Shown: piece by piece, positions 8,529-16,999 of the stretch | Numbering within the stretch: position 1 is the stretch's first letter | Layout of the letters: every line of letters starts with the position of its first letter | From: Desulfobacula sp964636495 | GTDB lineage: Bacteria > Desulfobacterota > Desulfobacteria > Desulfobacterales > Desulfobacteraceae | Direction: 5' to 3' | NCBI GenBank assembly: GCA_964636495.1 | Contig: CAZWSL010000010.1 | Coordinates: 39,919-103,918, forward strand | Length of the DNA: 64,000 nt | Program-made: the position numbers and the translations under genes | Notes under the pieces: generated by a model | The model's input: the letters and a program-made list of their open reading frames with translations, nothing else | Told to the model about the DNA's origin: nothing | The model's database searches: none

Positions 8529-9176
8529 TTATTTTTTATCTGCAAGGGAGTGATATTTGGAAATTTTATTCAACGCCTCACGACTCTCCTCTGAGTCTGG
8601 ATAATTTTCAACAATATATTCATATCTTTTTAACGCTGCCTTGTACTGCTTTGTTTTTAGATAGAAATTTGCAATATTGAGTTCATGTCCTGATATACTG
8701 GATACACATTCTGCCATTTTCTCTTTTGCTTTTCCAACATATTCGCTTTCAGGGAATCTGCTTATTAATCGATCAAACTGAATCAGACTGTTTTTTGCTG
8801 GAGAACTGTCTCGGTCTATTGTTTCCATCTGTTCAAACCAGCAGAGCCCGTTCTGATATATAACATAAGGGATGGCATCATTTTTAGGATGCATTTTCTC
8901 AAACTCTTCATACCCGGCTACAGCTTCATCATACTCTTTGAGGTGAAAGTGTGAATCAGCAATTTTAAGCTCAGCTAAAATAGCATATTTACTAAACGGA
9001 TACCAATCCTTGAGATCTGTATACGCTTTTACCGCATCTTTATAATCACCTGAAACAAATGCAGAAGAACCTTCAGCAGCCAGTTCATGAGCTGTTTTTT
9101 CCATTTCATGTGAAAGTTCAAAAACGGAGCACCCGGCAAAAAAGAAAAATAGTGCAAATAAAAACAATCTCTTCAT
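8529..9176 (-). CDS. bamD: Outer-membrane assembly lipoprotein BamD
   Basis: A 215-residue lipoprotein: the signal peptide MKRLFLFALFFFFAGC ends in a lipobox (FAGC), so the mature protein begins with a lipidated cysteine. The rest is TPR-like helical repeats (for example AFVSGDYKDAVKAYTDLKDWYPFSKYA and KYEYIVENYPDSEES-like C-terminal repeat), the layout of BamD/ComL/YfiO, and the length is near the usual ~220-250. BamD works with BamA to insert beta-barrel proteins into the outer membrane. Its start coincides with the trxB stop, so it is the last gene of a trxA-trxB-bamD operon. A generic TPR lipoprotein is the alternative reading. Confidence 0.84.
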   Translation of the reverse strand: MKRLFLFALFFFFAGCSVFELSHEMEKTAHELAAEGSSAFVSGDYKDAVKAYTDLKDWYPFSKYAILAELKIADSHFHLKEYDEAVAGYEEFEKMHPKNDAIPYVIYQNGLCWFEQMETIDRDSSPAKNSLIQFDRLISRFPESEYVGKAKEKMAECVSSISGHELNIANFYLKTKQYKAALKRYEYIVENYPDSEESREALNKISKYHSLADKK

Positions 9177-10102
9177 TATTTCATATTCTCGATAAAATGT
9201 TCTGCAGAAACAGCTGCAATGGCACCATCACCCACTGCAGTTGACACCTGTCTTAAAGGCGTATCCCTTACATCTCCAACGGCAAACACTCCGGGAACAG
9301 AAGTCTGCATATTCTTGTCAACCTTGATAAAGCCTGAATCATCAATTTCAACAGAATCGTTGAGAAAAGAGGTATTTGGTAAAATGCCAACCATAATAAA
9401 ACACCCATCAGCCTTGATTAATGTCTCTTCATCTGTTTTTACATTTTTTATTCTGACATTCTCAACTCCAAAAAAACCTTCAACCCCTGTTGCCACACTG
9501 TCCCACACAAATTCAATCTTATCATTTTCAAAGGCCCGTTCCTGAAGTATTTTGGTGGCTCTCAGTTCGTCTCTCCTGTGAACAAGATAAACTTTTTTTG
9601 CAAATTTTGTCAGGAATACAGATTCCTGGACTGCGGTATCTCCTCCGCCTATTGTCACAACAGTCTTATCTTTGAAAAAAGGGCCGTCGCATGTTGCGCA
9701 GAATGAGATTCCCTTACCCGTAAATTTTTCTTCACCAATACCAAGTTTCCTGGGAGAGGCACCTGAAGCAATAATAAGGCTATTAGCCGTAATAGTCTTA
9801 TCCCTCAGTACAATTTCCTTGATTGGGGAAGAGAGATTAAGGGAGTGCACTTCTAATGTTTCAATTTTTAATCCCAGCTGTTCAGCCTGAATCCTCATTT
9901 TTTCTGCAAGGTCGTATCCTGTCAGACCTTCAGGGAATCCTGGATAATTCTCCAGCCAGTCCGTTACAAGAATCTGTCCTCCCGGAACTGCTTTTTCCAG
10001 AAGGAGAACATTCATTCTCGCTCTTGCAGCATACATGCCTGCAGTCAGACCTGCAGGGCCTGCACCAATGATAACGAGATCATAATCTGCTTGTTGTGCC
10101 AT
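9176..10102 (-). CDS. trxB: Thioredoxin-disulfide reductase
   Basis: A 308-residue FAD/NADPH flavoprotein that reduces thioredoxin. The N-terminal FAD dinucleotide-binding motif is GAGPAGLTAGMYAARA (residues 13-28). The redox-active disulfide is C135-x-x-C138 in CATCDGPFF, and a second nucleotide-binding motif GGGDTAVQE follows about 15 residues later. The C-terminal FAD motif VPGVFAVGDVRD is intact. Length and motif order are standard for the bacterial low-molecular-weight enzyme. It lies 11 bases downstream of trxA with GGAGG before the ATG, so electron donor and acceptor are made together. Confidence 0.96.
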   Translation of the reverse strand: MAQQADYDLVIIGAGPAGLTAGMYAARARMNVLLLEKAVPGGQILVTDWLENYPGFPEGLTGYDLAEKMRIQAEQLGLKIETLEVHSLNLSSPIKEIVLRDKTITANSLIIASGASPRKLGIGEEKFTGKGISFCATCDGPFFKDKTVVTIGGGDTAVQESVFLTKFAKKVYLVHRRDELRATKILQERAFENDKIEFVWDSVATGVEGFFGVENVRIKNVKTDEETLIKADGCFIMVGILPNTSFLNDSVEIDDSGFIKVDKNMQTSVPGVFAVGDVRDTPLRQVSTAVGDGAIAAVSAEHFIENMK

Positions 10103-10113
10103 GACAGACCTCC

Positions 10114-10440
10114 TTACAGCACTGATTTAATACTCTCTTCAAGTTTCTCTTTTGCAACCATTCCCGTTATCTGGTCAGCAATCTCTCCATCTTTAAAAAA
10201 TATCAGTGTTGGAATTGCCTGTACCCCGTATCTGCTGGGGCTTACTGGATTATTATCAACATTCACCTTGGCAAATGTTATTTTTTCTCCATACTCCTTT
10301 TCAAGGGCCTCGACAGTGGGGGCGATTGCTTTACACGGACCGCACCATGGAGCCCAGAAATCCACCATTACCGGTTTGCCTGATTTAAGGACCTGCTGCT
10401 CAAATGAATCATCATCAACATCAATTATATTCTGTGCCAT
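10114..10440 (-). CDS. trxA: Thioredoxin
   Basis: A 108-residue thioredoxin-fold protein with the classical active site WCGPC (C33 and C36) and the conserved cis-proline region IPTLIFFKDGE. It is the cytosolic dithiol donor reduced by the adjacent TrxB. An AAGG-type ribosome site precedes the start. A good promoter lies about 45-70 bases upstream. First gene of the trxA-trxB-bamD unit, divergent from the DEAD-box helicase gene. Confidence 0.97.
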   Translation of the reverse strand: MAQNIIDVDDDSFEQQVLKSGKPVMVDFWAPWCGPCKAIAPTVEALEKEYGEKITFAKVNVDNNPVSPSRYGVQAIPTLIFFKDGEIADQITGMVAKEKLEESIKSVL

Positions 10441-10484
10441 AATAACCTTCCTGAAAAAAATTTATATCAAAACAATTTCTTGAA

Positions 10485-10512
10485 AATATATGTCATAATC
10501 ACTCTTTGTCAA
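10485..10512 (-). promoter_or_regulatory. Sigma-70-type promoter for trxA-trxB-bamD
   Basis: Read on the minus strand: TTGACA (10507-10512), a 16-base spacer, and TATATT (10485-10490). Both hexamers are close to consensus and the site lies 45 bases from the trxA start. Confidence 0.6.
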
Positions 10513-10595
10513 ATATTTCAGTTTTAAAATATGAGTATTGCATTTTATGAAGTTAATTACTACTTTAAGGTTTTAATTTAAAAACGGTTGGACCC

Positions 10596-11834
10596 ATGAA
10601 ATTTGAAAAATATCACATCTCAGCAGCCATAAAAAGAAATCTTTCCACACTTGGTTTCAAGAGACCCACAGACATTCAGTACAAAGCTATTCCATCCATA
10701 ATGAAAGGAGAAGATGTTCTTGCAATAGCCCAGACAGGCACAGGCAAAACAGCGGCCTTTGCCATTCCAATCATTGACAGAATAGAGAGAGTGAAGAGAT
10801 CAAAACGCTCAGAGGGAATTAAATGTATTATTATGGCGCCGACAAGGGAACTGGCCGCACAAATCGGAAATATCTTTGATGGGCTGTCAAGGCATACCAG
10901 AGTAAAATCCTTTGCGGTTTACGGAGGTGTTGAGCAGGATCCCCAGATCAAAAGGTTAAGAGCCGGTATTGATATTCTTATTGCAACCCCGGGACGGATG
11001 TTTGATCTGATCAGCCAGAAGGTTATCAGCTTAAAGCGTGTGGATATACTTGTTCTTGACGAGGCAGACCATATGCTTGATCTTGGATTCATAGATGACA
11101 TCATATCCATAAAAAAAAAACTTTTAAAAAAACATCAAACCCTCTTTTTTTCGGCAACAATTAATAAAAAAATAAAAAAACTGGCTTTTTCCCAGGTGAA
11201 ATCTTCTGCTATCAGGATTCAGATTTCACCGGAAGACCCTGTCTCTAAAAATGTAACCCATTTTGTGATGTTTGTAGATATGGATGATAAACGCTTCTTT
11301 TTGAGAAAATTCATCAGGGAAAATCATGAAGCAAAAATAATCGTTTTTGTCAGAACAAGGGTAAGAGCTGAACGAGTGGCAAAAGCGCTTGAAAGAGTTG
11401 GAATTGAAGCTGAGACACTGCATGGTGAAAAAGACCAGAACGAGAGAACAGAAGTGATGTATAAATTTAAGCAGGATAAAATAAACATCATGATTGCAAC
11501 TGATATCAGCGCACGGGGTATAGATATTCCAGATATTGACTATGTGATCAACTATGATATTCCTGAAAAAAAAGAAAACTATGTTCACAGAGTTGGACGA
11601 ACAGGAAGAGGTGTCAATAAAGGAACGGCAATCTCGTTCTGCAGCATGGAGGAGAGAGCACTTCTGAAAGATATTGAATTGTTTTTAAACAAGCCTGTTG
11701 AGACAATTCCGGTCAGCAAGAGAGAACATACCAATACACTTGCATTTAGAAGTGAAATGCAAGATATTCAGAGTTTAATCAGAGGACAGGAGGCGTGGGA
11801 GAGAAGGAAAAAGAGGAGACATAAAAAAAGATAG
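10596..11834 (+). CDS. DEAD-box ATP-dependent RNA helicase, RhlE-like
   Basis: A 412-residue RNA helicase. The Q motif region (F-x17-Q) precedes motif I AQTGTGKT near residue 50; motif II is DEAD (VLDEADHMLDLGF), motif III SAT, and motif VI HRVGRTGRG near residue 330. The C-terminal tail is short and very basic (ERRKKRRHKKR), as in RhlE-type proteins that bind structured RNA. Such helicases unwind rRNA or mRNA, often in ribosome assembly or cold adaptation. It is divergent from trxA and stands alone. RhlE versus CsdA/RhlB cannot be settled by eye; length fits RhlE. Confidence 0.9.
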   Translation: MKFEKYHISAAIKRNLSTLGFKRPTDIQYKAIPSIMKGEDVLAIAQTGTGKTAAFAIPIIDRIERVKRSKRSEGIKCIIMAPTRELAAQIGNIFDGLSRHTRVKSFAVYGGVEQDPQIKRLRAGIDILIATPGRMFDLISQKVISLKRVDILVLDEADHMLDLGFIDDIISIKKKLLKKHQTLFFSATINKKIKKLAFSQVKSSAIRIQISPEDPVSKNVTHFVMFVDMDDKRFFLRKFIRENHEAKIIVFVRTRVRAERVAKALERVGIEAETLHGEKDQNERTEVMYKFKQDKINIMIATDISARGIDIPDIDYVINYDIPEKKENYVHRVGRTGRGVNKGTAISFCSMEERALLKDIELFLNKPVETIPVSKREHTNTLAFRSEMQDIQSLIRGQEAWERRKKRRHKKR

Positions 11835-11886
11835 TGATCGTGAATTGGAGTAGTTTAGATAATATCTGACACCTCTCTTGAAAAAA

Positions 11887-11952
11887 GAGGGTTACCGGTT
11901 TTGATACAGGCGGGCAAACCTGAAATATCAAAACGTAAAGAAGGCAACCCTC
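11887..11952. other. Nested hairpin between convergent genes
   Basis: Three concentric pairings are visible: GAGGGTT (11887-11893) with AACCCTC (11946-11952); GTTTTGATA (11898-11906) with TATCAAAAC (11926-11934); and CAGG (11907-11910) with CCTG (11919-11922). The helicase gene ends at 11834 and the DUF368 gene ends at 11975 on the other strand. It could be a bidirectional terminator, but it lacks a clean T-tract and is more elaborate than needed, so a structured RNA is possible. Confidence 0.55.
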
Positions 11953-11974
11953 ATGCTGCATGGTAGCAAAAAAA

Positions 11975-13114
11975 TTATTGCCGGGATTCTTTTCCAATGA
12001 AGAACAGCATGATAATGCACCCGATTATGAAAAAAAGCAGAGAAACATACAATTGTGGACCAACTGCAGGTGACACATTTATATTTGTATAAACTTCTGT
12101 ATTTTCCACAACAGTAATCACTCCATCATGCCTGATATATTGCCGGGCCATCATTATCTTTTCCTTAAAAGGCCATAAAGCATATAATGAGCCAGTCATC
12201 AAACCGGCAAGAAATGCCATAGTGGCATTATAGAATTTTGTTAAAATCAAATTAACAAATCTGGCAAAAATGAGCCCGCCAAATACAATCCCGGAGGCAA
12301 AACAGCACAAAAAGATCATACTGTCCAGATTGAGTGATCCAAGTCCGGATATTGCAGATACTACAGCAAAATACTCTCCCATCAAAATAAGTACCAGAGA
12401 ACCGCTTATCCCTGGCAGCACCATGGCCGAAACTGCTACTGCTCCACATATCGCAGTATATACATACTCTTGAACCGTATATTTACCAGAAAAGGCAAAC
12501 ACTTTTTTTTCCTGCTTTTCATCTGTAATATTGTGATCAATTAACCGATATTGTGATTTATAGAGTTCTGATTTTTTCTTTATTTTGTCATAGGGGTTGA
12601 CTGCATAACTGATATATATAGTTGCCATGGTACCAATGGCAGCAAATATGATCAAATATGCCTTCTTATTTTTAACCATTTTGACAGGTATTATAATGGA
12701 TGTTAAAATCAGACCGAAAAAAAGTGAATATGTAGCACTGAACTGATTGATAATTAAATATTTCATCAACTTTGAAAGGCAGAGGATCGCAACGACTGCT
12801 CCAGCTATTAATTTTATTAAAAAAACAAAATCCTTTTCATGCAAAAAACCTACAAACGCATTATATGAGTCTGATCTGTCTGTTTTAAAAACAATTTTAA
12901 AAACAGAAGATATAATATAGAGAATATTCTTTTTATTAATATTGTTCAGGATAGAAAAAACACGGCTATATATTTGAAAAATCAAAAGAAAGGTACCACC
13001 AGACACTCCTGGAATGATATTTGCCGCTCCCAGGCAGAAACCCATAAGAAGTTCTCTGGTTAAAGATGGATGAAGATTTTCTCCTTTAACAGGCTTTCTT
13101 TCAAACTCCATCAT
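11975..13114 (-). CDS. DUF368 (PopT-type) polyprenyl-phosphate transporter
   Basis: A 379-residue polytopic membrane protein. The N-terminus contains GFCLGAANIIPGVSGGTFLLI, and a second, internally repeated copy AVSAMVLPGISGSLVLILMGEY lies near residue 230; this pair of re-entrant-like G-x-S-G motifs defines the DUF368 family. Members of this family were recently shown to recycle undecaprenyl phosphate across the cytoplasmic membrane for peptidoglycan and other envelope polymers. The central region (about 160-215) is a charged, non-membrane insertion. The start overlaps the end of pcm by four bases, so the two genes are co-translated. Confidence 0.82.
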   Translation of the reverse strand: MMEFERKPVKGENLHPSLTRELLMGFCLGAANIIPGVSGGTFLLIFQIYSRVFSILNNINKKNILYIISSVFKIVFKTDRSDSYNAFVGFLHEKDFVFLIKLIAGAVVAILCLSKLMKYLIINQFSATYSLFFGLILTSIIIPVKMVKNKKAYLIIFAAIGTMATIYISYAVNPYDKIKKKSELYKSQYRLIDHNITDEKQEKKVFAFSGKYTVQEYVYTAICGAVAVSAMVLPGISGSLVLILMGEYFAVVSAISGLGSLNLDSMIFLCCFASGIVFGGLIFARFVNLILTKFYNATMAFLAGLMTGSLYALWPFKEKIMMARQYIRHDGVITVVENTEVYTNINVSPAVGPQLYVSLLFFIIGCIIMLFFIGKESRQ

Positions 13115-13791
13115 CTATCCCAGCCATGCTCACCAATCAATTTCACAAACCTGCATGCACCAAGTTTTGTTGTCTTAATTCCATCTTCATTTTTTTCAAG
13201 TTTCATCAGCTCCTGGGAATAATTTCCTCCAACCGGCATGACCAGTCGTCCTCCCATGGAGAGCTGTTCTATCAGTGGTGAAGGAATTATTTTACCTCCT
13301 GCAGTTACAATTATTGCATCAAAGGGACCCTGACTGCTCCATCCTTGTGTCCCATCTGCATACCGTGTAACAATATTGTGGTATTTGAGTCTGTCAAACA
13401 GTTTTCTTGTCTGCAGAAACAGGGAGTTATTTCGTTCAATAGTGTATACCTTATATACAATCTGTGACAATATAGCTGCCTGGTATCCTGATCCGGTACC
13501 TATTTCAAGCACTCTTTCATGACCTTGTAAATCCAGGTTTTGGGTCATCTCTGCAATAATATATGGCTGGGAGATAGTCTGTCCTTCACCAATTGGAAGG
13601 GGAAAATCTCCATAGGCACTGTCAACAAGCGCCTCACTTACAAATAAGTGCCTTGGAACCTTTGATATTGCAGAAATAACAGCAGGATCTGTCACTCCCC
13701 GGGAGATTATCTGTTTTTCAACCATTTCCCTGCGCCAGCGGACAAATTTTTTGGGTTCATTTTTCATGGCTTTCTTAAATACCAGCAACAA
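13111..13791 (-). CDS. pcm: Protein-L-isoaspartate O-methyltransferase
   Basis: A 226-residue SAM-dependent methyltransferase that repairs isoaspartyl residues in aged proteins. The family signature SQPYIIAEMTQNL is followed by SAM motif I VLEIGTGSGYQAAIL, and VTAGGKIIPSPLIEQL lies near residue 170. Length matches bacterial PCMT (~210). The first ATG gives a slightly long N-terminus (MLLVFKKAMKNEPKKF); the ATG at residue 9 is an alternative start. It is divergent from the K+ channel gene and coupled to the DUF368 gene downstream. Confidence 0.94.
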   Translation of the reverse strand: MLLVFKKAMKNEPKKFVRWRREMVEKQIISRGVTDPAVISAISKVPRHLFVSEALVDSAYGDFPLPIGEGQTISQPYIIAEMTQNLDLQGHERVLEIGTGSGYQAAILSQIVYKVYTIERNNSLFLQTRKLFDRLKYHNIVTRYADGTQGWSSQGPFDAIIVTAGGKIIPSPLIEQLSMGGRLVMPVGGNYSQELMKLEKNEDGIKTTKLGACRFVKLIGEHGWDR

Positions 13792-13869
13792 ACCCGCCAG
13801 TCAAGCAGATAGTATGATATGACCCAATCTTATCTTGATTTTCATTATAAAATCAGTAACAATACGTGC

Positions 13870-14871
13870 ATGAACAAACTTCGAAAAATATTTTTAACCA
13901 TTGCTATTTCCTGGGTCATTTTTTTCATTGGTGTTGCCGGATATATGATAATCGAAAAATGGAGTTTTCTCGATGCAGCCTATATGACAGCCATAACAGT
14001 AACCACTGTTGGTTTTATGGAAGTACATACAACAACTCCTGCTGGTAAAGTATTTACCATGATTATATTAATTGCAGGTGTAGGCTATTTTTTTTATATT
14101 ACAGGATTTATAGTACAATCCATTATAGAGGGAGAAATACGAACTCTTTTAGGGAGAAGAAGATTGGATAAAAAAATCAGTAGATTAAAAAATCATTACA
14201 TTGTCTGCGGATATGGAAGAATTGGCAGAGTTTTATGCCGCCTGATAAAAGAAGAGACAAACGATATTGTTGTAGTGGAAAAAGATACTGACCTTTCTGA
14301 TGCATTAACAAATAATAAACTGCACTATCTGCATGGTGATGCATCCAGTGAAGCCCTTCTGAAAAAAGCAGGAATCAGTAAGGCTTCCTTTCTTATTGCA
14401 GCTCTTGGATCAGATATTGCCAATGTTTTTCTGGTTTTGACGGCAAGGCAGCTTAATCCGGATATTTTTATTCTGGCCCGGGCAAGCAATCGTGATGTAA
14501 AAAGCAAACTCCTTGTAGCAGGTGCAAACCAGGTTGAATCCCCCTATGACATAGGAGCGATATCAATGGGACTTCTATTGTTAAGACCCAGTGTCAGCAA
14601 TTTTCTCACCACAGCACTCTCCAGAAAAAAAGAGGCAATACAGATTGAGGAGCTTTTTATCCCGAAAAGCTCGAAATATACCAATATCGCTTTAAAAGAT
14701 TCCCGTATCAGACAGGATTTCAATCTTATTATAGTAGCCATTAAAAAAGCTTCCGGAGAGATGCTCTTCAACCCTCATTTTGAAACTTTAATTACACCCA
14801 AGGATACTGTAATTGTAATGGGAAAAACCCATGATCTAAAAAAGTTTGAGAAAGCCATAAATAAAGGCTAA
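13870..14871 (+). CDS. Potassium channel with RCK (TrkA-N/TrkA-C) domains, atypical filter
   Basis: A 333-residue two-helix K+ channel subunit. From the ATG at 13870: TM1 (about 5-28, FLTIAISWVIFFIGVAGYMII), pore helix and filter near residue 55 (ITVTTVGFMEVH), TM2 (about 72-95), then an RCK_N Rossmann domain starting HYIVCGYGRIGRV (GxGxxG) and an RCK_C domain at about 245-333. The layout is that of MthK-type channels gated by cytosolic ligands. The filter reads TVGFM instead of TVGYG, so the second glycine is methionine. The frame is open from 13819, but the first 17 codons there add no recognisable sequence and TM1 starts right after the chosen ATG. Confidence 0.86.
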   Translation: MNKLRKIFLTIAISWVIFFIGVAGYMIIEKWSFLDAAYMTAITVTTVGFMEVHTTTPAGKVFTMIILIAGVGYFFYITGFIVQSIIEGEIRTLLGRRRLDKKISRLKNHYIVCGYGRIGRVLCRLIKEETNDIVVVEKDTDLSDALTNNKLHYLHGDASSEALLKKAGISKASFLIAALGSDIANVFLVLTARQLNPDIFILARASNRDVKSKLLVAGANQVESPYDIGAISMGLLLLRPSVSNFLTTALSRKKEAIQIEELFIPKSSKYTNIALKDSRIRQDFNLIIVAIKKASGEMLFNPHFETLITPKDTVIVMGKTHDLKKFEKAINKG

Positions 14872-14929
14872 AGACCGTAATTAAATTAGAAATCAGGATC
14901 TCAAACTGCAGAACAACCTGTATGAATGG

Positions 14930-15517
14930 TCAAATCTTATAAATTATCCGCTTGTCTGTAATAATAATATCCACAGTATATTTTCTCGATTCCATCTGGA
15001 TCTGGTCAACAACCTGTTCTTCATATGCAATTGAAATTTTTCTGCAGGTCTCTGGAAGCTTTGATATCAACCGTCGATAATAATCACTGCCAAATCCAAT
15101 TCTTCCCCCTTTATCGTCAAATGCAAGCCCTGGAATAATTGCGATGTCAACATCTTCCAATGGAATTTTTTTACACTTTGTAATATCCGGTTCCAATATA
15201 TCATTGGTATTCACTGCAAGGTCTTTGGTGTAGTTTGTGATCTTATAAATATTTATCATATTTTTCGCACTTGAAAGCAGTGGCAGGGCAAGCTGTTTTT
15301 CAATAGTCAGCGACTTTTTAATTATTTTCTCCGTAGGGATCTCATTACTCTGCGGAGTATATAGAAATACCACCTGGGATTCCATAAAATTGGCAAACTC
15401 AAAAAGCTTTTGTTCAATAATCTCATATTTCTGAACAAGTTCTTTATCTGTAAGTTTATCCAGCCTCTCTGCAACCACTGAAAGATTACTGTTTTTTACA
15501 CTCTTGATTTCATTCAT
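14930..15517 (-). CDS. 5-formyltetrahydrofolate cyclo-ligase
   Basis: A 195-residue protein that converts 5-formyl-THF to 5,10-methenyl-THF using ATP. The family signature GLAFDDKGGRIGFGSDYYRRLI near residue 130-150 (G-x-D-x2-G-x-RxG-x-G-x-YYDR type) is intact, and the C-terminal IAYEEQVVDQIQMES continues the match. Here the usual Y-D-R reads YYRR. Length is typical. An AAGGA lies 10 bases before the ATG. It is convergent with the K+ channel gene and divergent from serS; in many proteobacteria this gene (ygfA) follows the 6S RNA gene, but no 6S-like sequence was recognised in the 195-base space upstream. Confidence 0.88.
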   Translation of the reverse strand: MNEIKSVKNSNLSVVAERLDKLTDKELVQKYEIIEQKLFEFANFMESQVVFLYTPQSNEIPTEKIIKKSLTIEKQLALPLLSSAKNMINIYKITNYTKDLAVNTNDILEPDITKCKKIPLEDVDIAIIPGLAFDDKGGRIGFGSDYYRRLISKLPETCRKISIAYEEQVVDQIQMESRKYTVDIIITDKRIIYKI

Positions 15518-15613
15518 ATAAATTTATCCTTATTATTTTATAAACGGTATTATAAATTTTAAGTATTCAGCAAATATTATACACATGACATTAATTGTCA
15601 ACGGCAATAATCA

Positions 15614-15642
15614 TTGACTGTTTATACACCCCGTGATATCAG
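15614..15642 (+). promoter_or_regulatory. Possible promoter for serS-thrC
   Basis: TTGACT (15614-15619), 17-base spacer, TATCAG (15637-15642), about 70 bases before serS. The -35 is good, the -10 only moderate. Confidence 0.38.
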
Positions 15643-15712
15643 GTAGGCTGTTGTAAATTTCTCTTTTAATTAAGAACTTAACACTATTATATATGAGGTA
15701 AACTGGTCAAAT

Positions 15713-16999
15713 ATGCTGGATTTAAAATATGTAAAAAACAATCTTGAAGATGTAAAGAAATTAATGGCAAAAAGAGGAGCAAAAATTGATTTTGCTCCTT
15801 TTGTGGATAATGATGATAAAAGAAAAGCCCTTCTCCTGGAAATAGAAGAGCTGAGACATAAAAGAAATATTGTTTCTGATGAAATCGCTGCAATGAAGCG
15901 AAATGGTAAAAATGCACAACCCGTTATAAATGAAATGAAATCTGTATCTGAAACAATCAAGAAACTCGATAAACAGCTTGTAATCATTGAAAAAAATATT
16001 CATAGTTTTCTTATCTCTATTCCAAATATTCCTCACCATGATGTTCCAAAGGGTGAGGATGATACCGAAAACAGGCTTGAAAAAATCCATGGAGACCCAA
16101 AAGAGTTTAATTTTAATGTCAAACCTCACTGGACTATTGGAGAAAATCTGAATATACTTGATTTTACAAGAGCTGCAAAGCTTACAGGTACAAGATTTCC
16201 TCTATATATTGGAAAAGGAGCACAGCTTGAAAGAGCATTGATTAATTTCATGCTTGACGTTCATACAACAGAGCATGGTTTCACAGAAACGCTGCCACCT
16301 TTTATTGTGAACAAAAACACCATGACAGGAACAGGACAATTACCCAAATTTGAAGAGGATCTTTTCAAAATCGAGGGAACGGATTATTACCTGATTCCAA
16401 CATCTGAAGTGCCTGTGACCAATATTTATGCAGATGAAATCATTGATGAATCGATGCTGCCGTACAAATTCACGGCATATACCCCCTGTTTCAGGTCTGA
16501 AGCTGGCTCATATGGGCGGGATACAAAAGGATTAATCCGCCAGCATCAGTTCAATAAAGTGGAAATGGTTAAATTAACAACACCTGAAACATCTTTTGAT
16601 GAGTTAGACTCACTGCTTGCTGATGCTGAAAAAATTCTTCAGCTGCTTGAACTTCCATACCAGGTGGTAACACTCTGCACTGGTGATTTAGGTTTTTCTG
16701 CCACAAAAACCTTTGATATTGAAGTGTGGATGCCTGGACAGGATGACGGCAAAGGAAAATACAGAGAGATTTCTTCATGCAGTAACTGCCTTGATTTTCA
16801 GGCCAGACGTGCAAACATCCGATTCAGAAGAAAAGGAGGGAAAAAATTAGAATTCGTCCATACTTTAAACGGATCAGGCCTTGCTGTGGGAAGGACATTT
16901 GCAGCCATACTTGAAAATTATCAGCAGAATGATGGATCCGTACGCATTCCCGATGTTCTGGTACCATATATGGGAGGAGAGAAAATAATTAAGCCATGA
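15713..16999 (+). CDS. serS: Seryl-tRNA synthetase
   Basis: A 428-residue class II synthetase charging tRNA-Ser (and tRNA-Sec). The N-terminus (about 1-110) is the long antiparallel coiled-coil arm that binds the tRNA variable arm. Class II motif 2 is visible around RSEAGSYGRDTKGLIRQHQF, and motif 3 around LNGSGLAVGRTFAAILENYQ near the C-terminus; TSEVPVTN binds serine. Length is the family norm. It ends in a four-base overlap with thrC (ATGA), an unusual but clear operon pairing of a serine-charging and a threonine-forming enzyme. Confidence 0.97.
   Translation: MLDLKYVKNNLEDVKKLMAKRGAKIDFAPFVDNDDKRKALLLEIEELRHKRNIVSDEIAAMKRNGKNAQPVINEMKSVSETIKKLDKQLVIIEKNIHSFLISIPNIPHHDVPKGEDDTENRLEKIHGDPKEFNFNVKPHWTIGENLNILDFTRAAKLTGTRFPLYIGKGAQLERALINFMLDVHTTEHGFTETLPPFIVNKNTMTGTGQLPKFEEDLFKIEGTDYYLIPTSEVPVTNIYADEIIDESMLPYKFTAYTPCFRSEAGSYGRDTKGLIRQHQFNKVEMVKLTTPETSFDELDSLLADAEKILQLLELPYQVVTLCTGDLGFSATKTFDIEVWMPGQDDGKGKYREISSCSNCLDFQARRANIRFRRKGGKKLEFVHTLNGSGLAVGRTFAAILENYQQNDGSVRIPDVLVPYMGGEKIIKP

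Noticed and set aside
15518..15712. Possible 6S RNA next to the 5-formyl-THF cyclo-ligase gene
   Set aside because: The space is barely long enough and must also hold the serS promoter; no long open-helix structure was seen.
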